Shown here: positions 63,820 through 64,000 of the stretch, one piece after another
How positions within the stretch are numbered: the first letter of the stretch is position 1
Layout: each line of letters opens with the position of its first letter
Origin: Lysobacteraceae bacterium
GTDB taxonomy: Bacteria; Pseudomonadota; Gammaproteobacteria; Xanthomonadales; Xanthomonadaceae
NCBI GenBank assembly: GCA_003241895.1
Contig: QBLY01000002.1
Span: 223,382-287,381, forward strand
DNA: 64,000 bases
Direction of reading: 5' to 3'
Position numbers and translations under genes: made by a program
Notes under the pieces: generated by a model
Told to the model about the DNA's origin: nothing
Databases searched by the model: none
What the model saw: the letters and a program-made list of their open reading frames with translations, nothing else

Positions 63820-63893
63820 TGGGGGATCGTCTAACGGTAGGACTGCAGACTCTGACTCTGCCTATCTAGGTTCGAATCCTAGTCCCCCAGCCA
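63820..63893 (+). tRNA. tRNA-Gln (anticodon CUG)
   Basis: 74 nt including an encoded CCA end. The acceptor stem TGGGGGA pairs with TCCCCCA; the anticodon stem GCAGA/TCTGC carries the loop CTCTGAC with anticodon CTG, reading CAG. The TTCGAATC T-loop is intact. The unusual initial U-A closing pair is typical of glutamine tRNAs. Confidence 0.96.
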
Positions 63894-63900
63894 AAAAAAA

Positions 63901-63931
63901 GAGGGCCCCCTTTCGGGGGCCCTCTTCTTTT
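63901..63931 (+). terminator. Terminator after tRNA-Gln
   Basis: A perfect 10-bp stem (GAGGGCCCCC and its complement) with a TTTC loop, followed by TTCTTTTT. An A-run lies just upstream, so it could act in both directions. It closes the rplM-rpsI-tRNA unit. Confidence 0.93.
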
Positions 63932-64000
63932 TGGTTCTTCTCCCCAGTAAGGGGACTGGCGCCGGCCCCACCGCGAAGGCGAGGGTCACTGCCTGCTCAG

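Overview
The window is chromosomal DNA from a high-GC gammaproteobacterium of the Xanthomonadaceae/Lysobacteraceae (Xanthomonas, Lysobacter, Luteimonas type). The main evidence is protein-level resemblance to Xanthomonas SpeD, Clp, TrpE and PurC, the order trpE-trpG-trpD-trpC ... clp / speD ... coq7, the c-di-GMP-associated regulators Clp and YajQ, and genes packed with 1-4 nt start/stop overlaps. The genus cannot be fixed from the sequence alone. No phage, insertion sequence, integron or CRISPR array is visible.

Layout. 1-6572 (minus): a six-gene run with a Tat-signal TldD, a TldE/PmbA partner, a DUF4159 protein, a MoxR ATPase, a DUF58 protein and a BatA-like membrane protein cut by the window edge. 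6792-16788: mostly single genes, namely DUF3014, a YiiX-like hydrolase, a subclass B3-type metallo-beta-lactamase, a diguanylate cyclase, the overlapping 16S rRNA modification pair rsmC-like/rsuA, yajQ, an RcnB-like Arg/Asp/Tyr repeat protein, dinB, an EF-hand protein and a small zincin. 17009-22861: aceF, mscS, a GNAT-nitrilase fusion and lpdA. 22874-29971 (minus): a complete fused-type Mrp antiporter operon (A/B-C-D-E-F-G) overlapped at its end by a DASS-family carboxylate transporter. 30061-38383: an SDR protein, then DUF1302-DUF1329-Ycf48-like-MMPL/RND genes ending at a strong terminator. 38616-42710: a hybrid kinase with a freshly duplicated PAS domain, a receiver-PAS protein and a Crp/Fnr regulator. 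42778-47762: an EamA transporter, a small membrane protein, an Mpo1-like dioxygenase, purC, a cytochrome c, a membrane J-protein, rpe and rraA. 47842-53644: a dedicated Gram-negative sortase locus, with the sorted VIT/VWA protein, two small ORFs and the class GN sortase on one strand and the two-component pair pdsR/pdsS divergent. 53707-63893: trpEGDC, a HAD phosphatase, a GNAT enzyme, clp, speD, a guanidine-II riboswitch with gdx, coq7, a GlcF-like Fe-S protein, rplM-rpsI and tRNA-Gln(CUG).

How it fits together. Most of the window is core metabolism and envelope or signalling function. The most distinctive modules are the sortase locus, which may include a previously unannotated 24-residue membrane peptide; the DUF1302/DUF1329/MMPL envelope-transport operon with an inverted repeat at its promoter; the Tat-targeted TldD paired with a signal-less TldE; the Mrp operon coupled to a carboxylate carrier; and the riboswitch-gdx pair. 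Long open frames opposite real genes are common here because of the GC-rich third codon positions and are not annotated.
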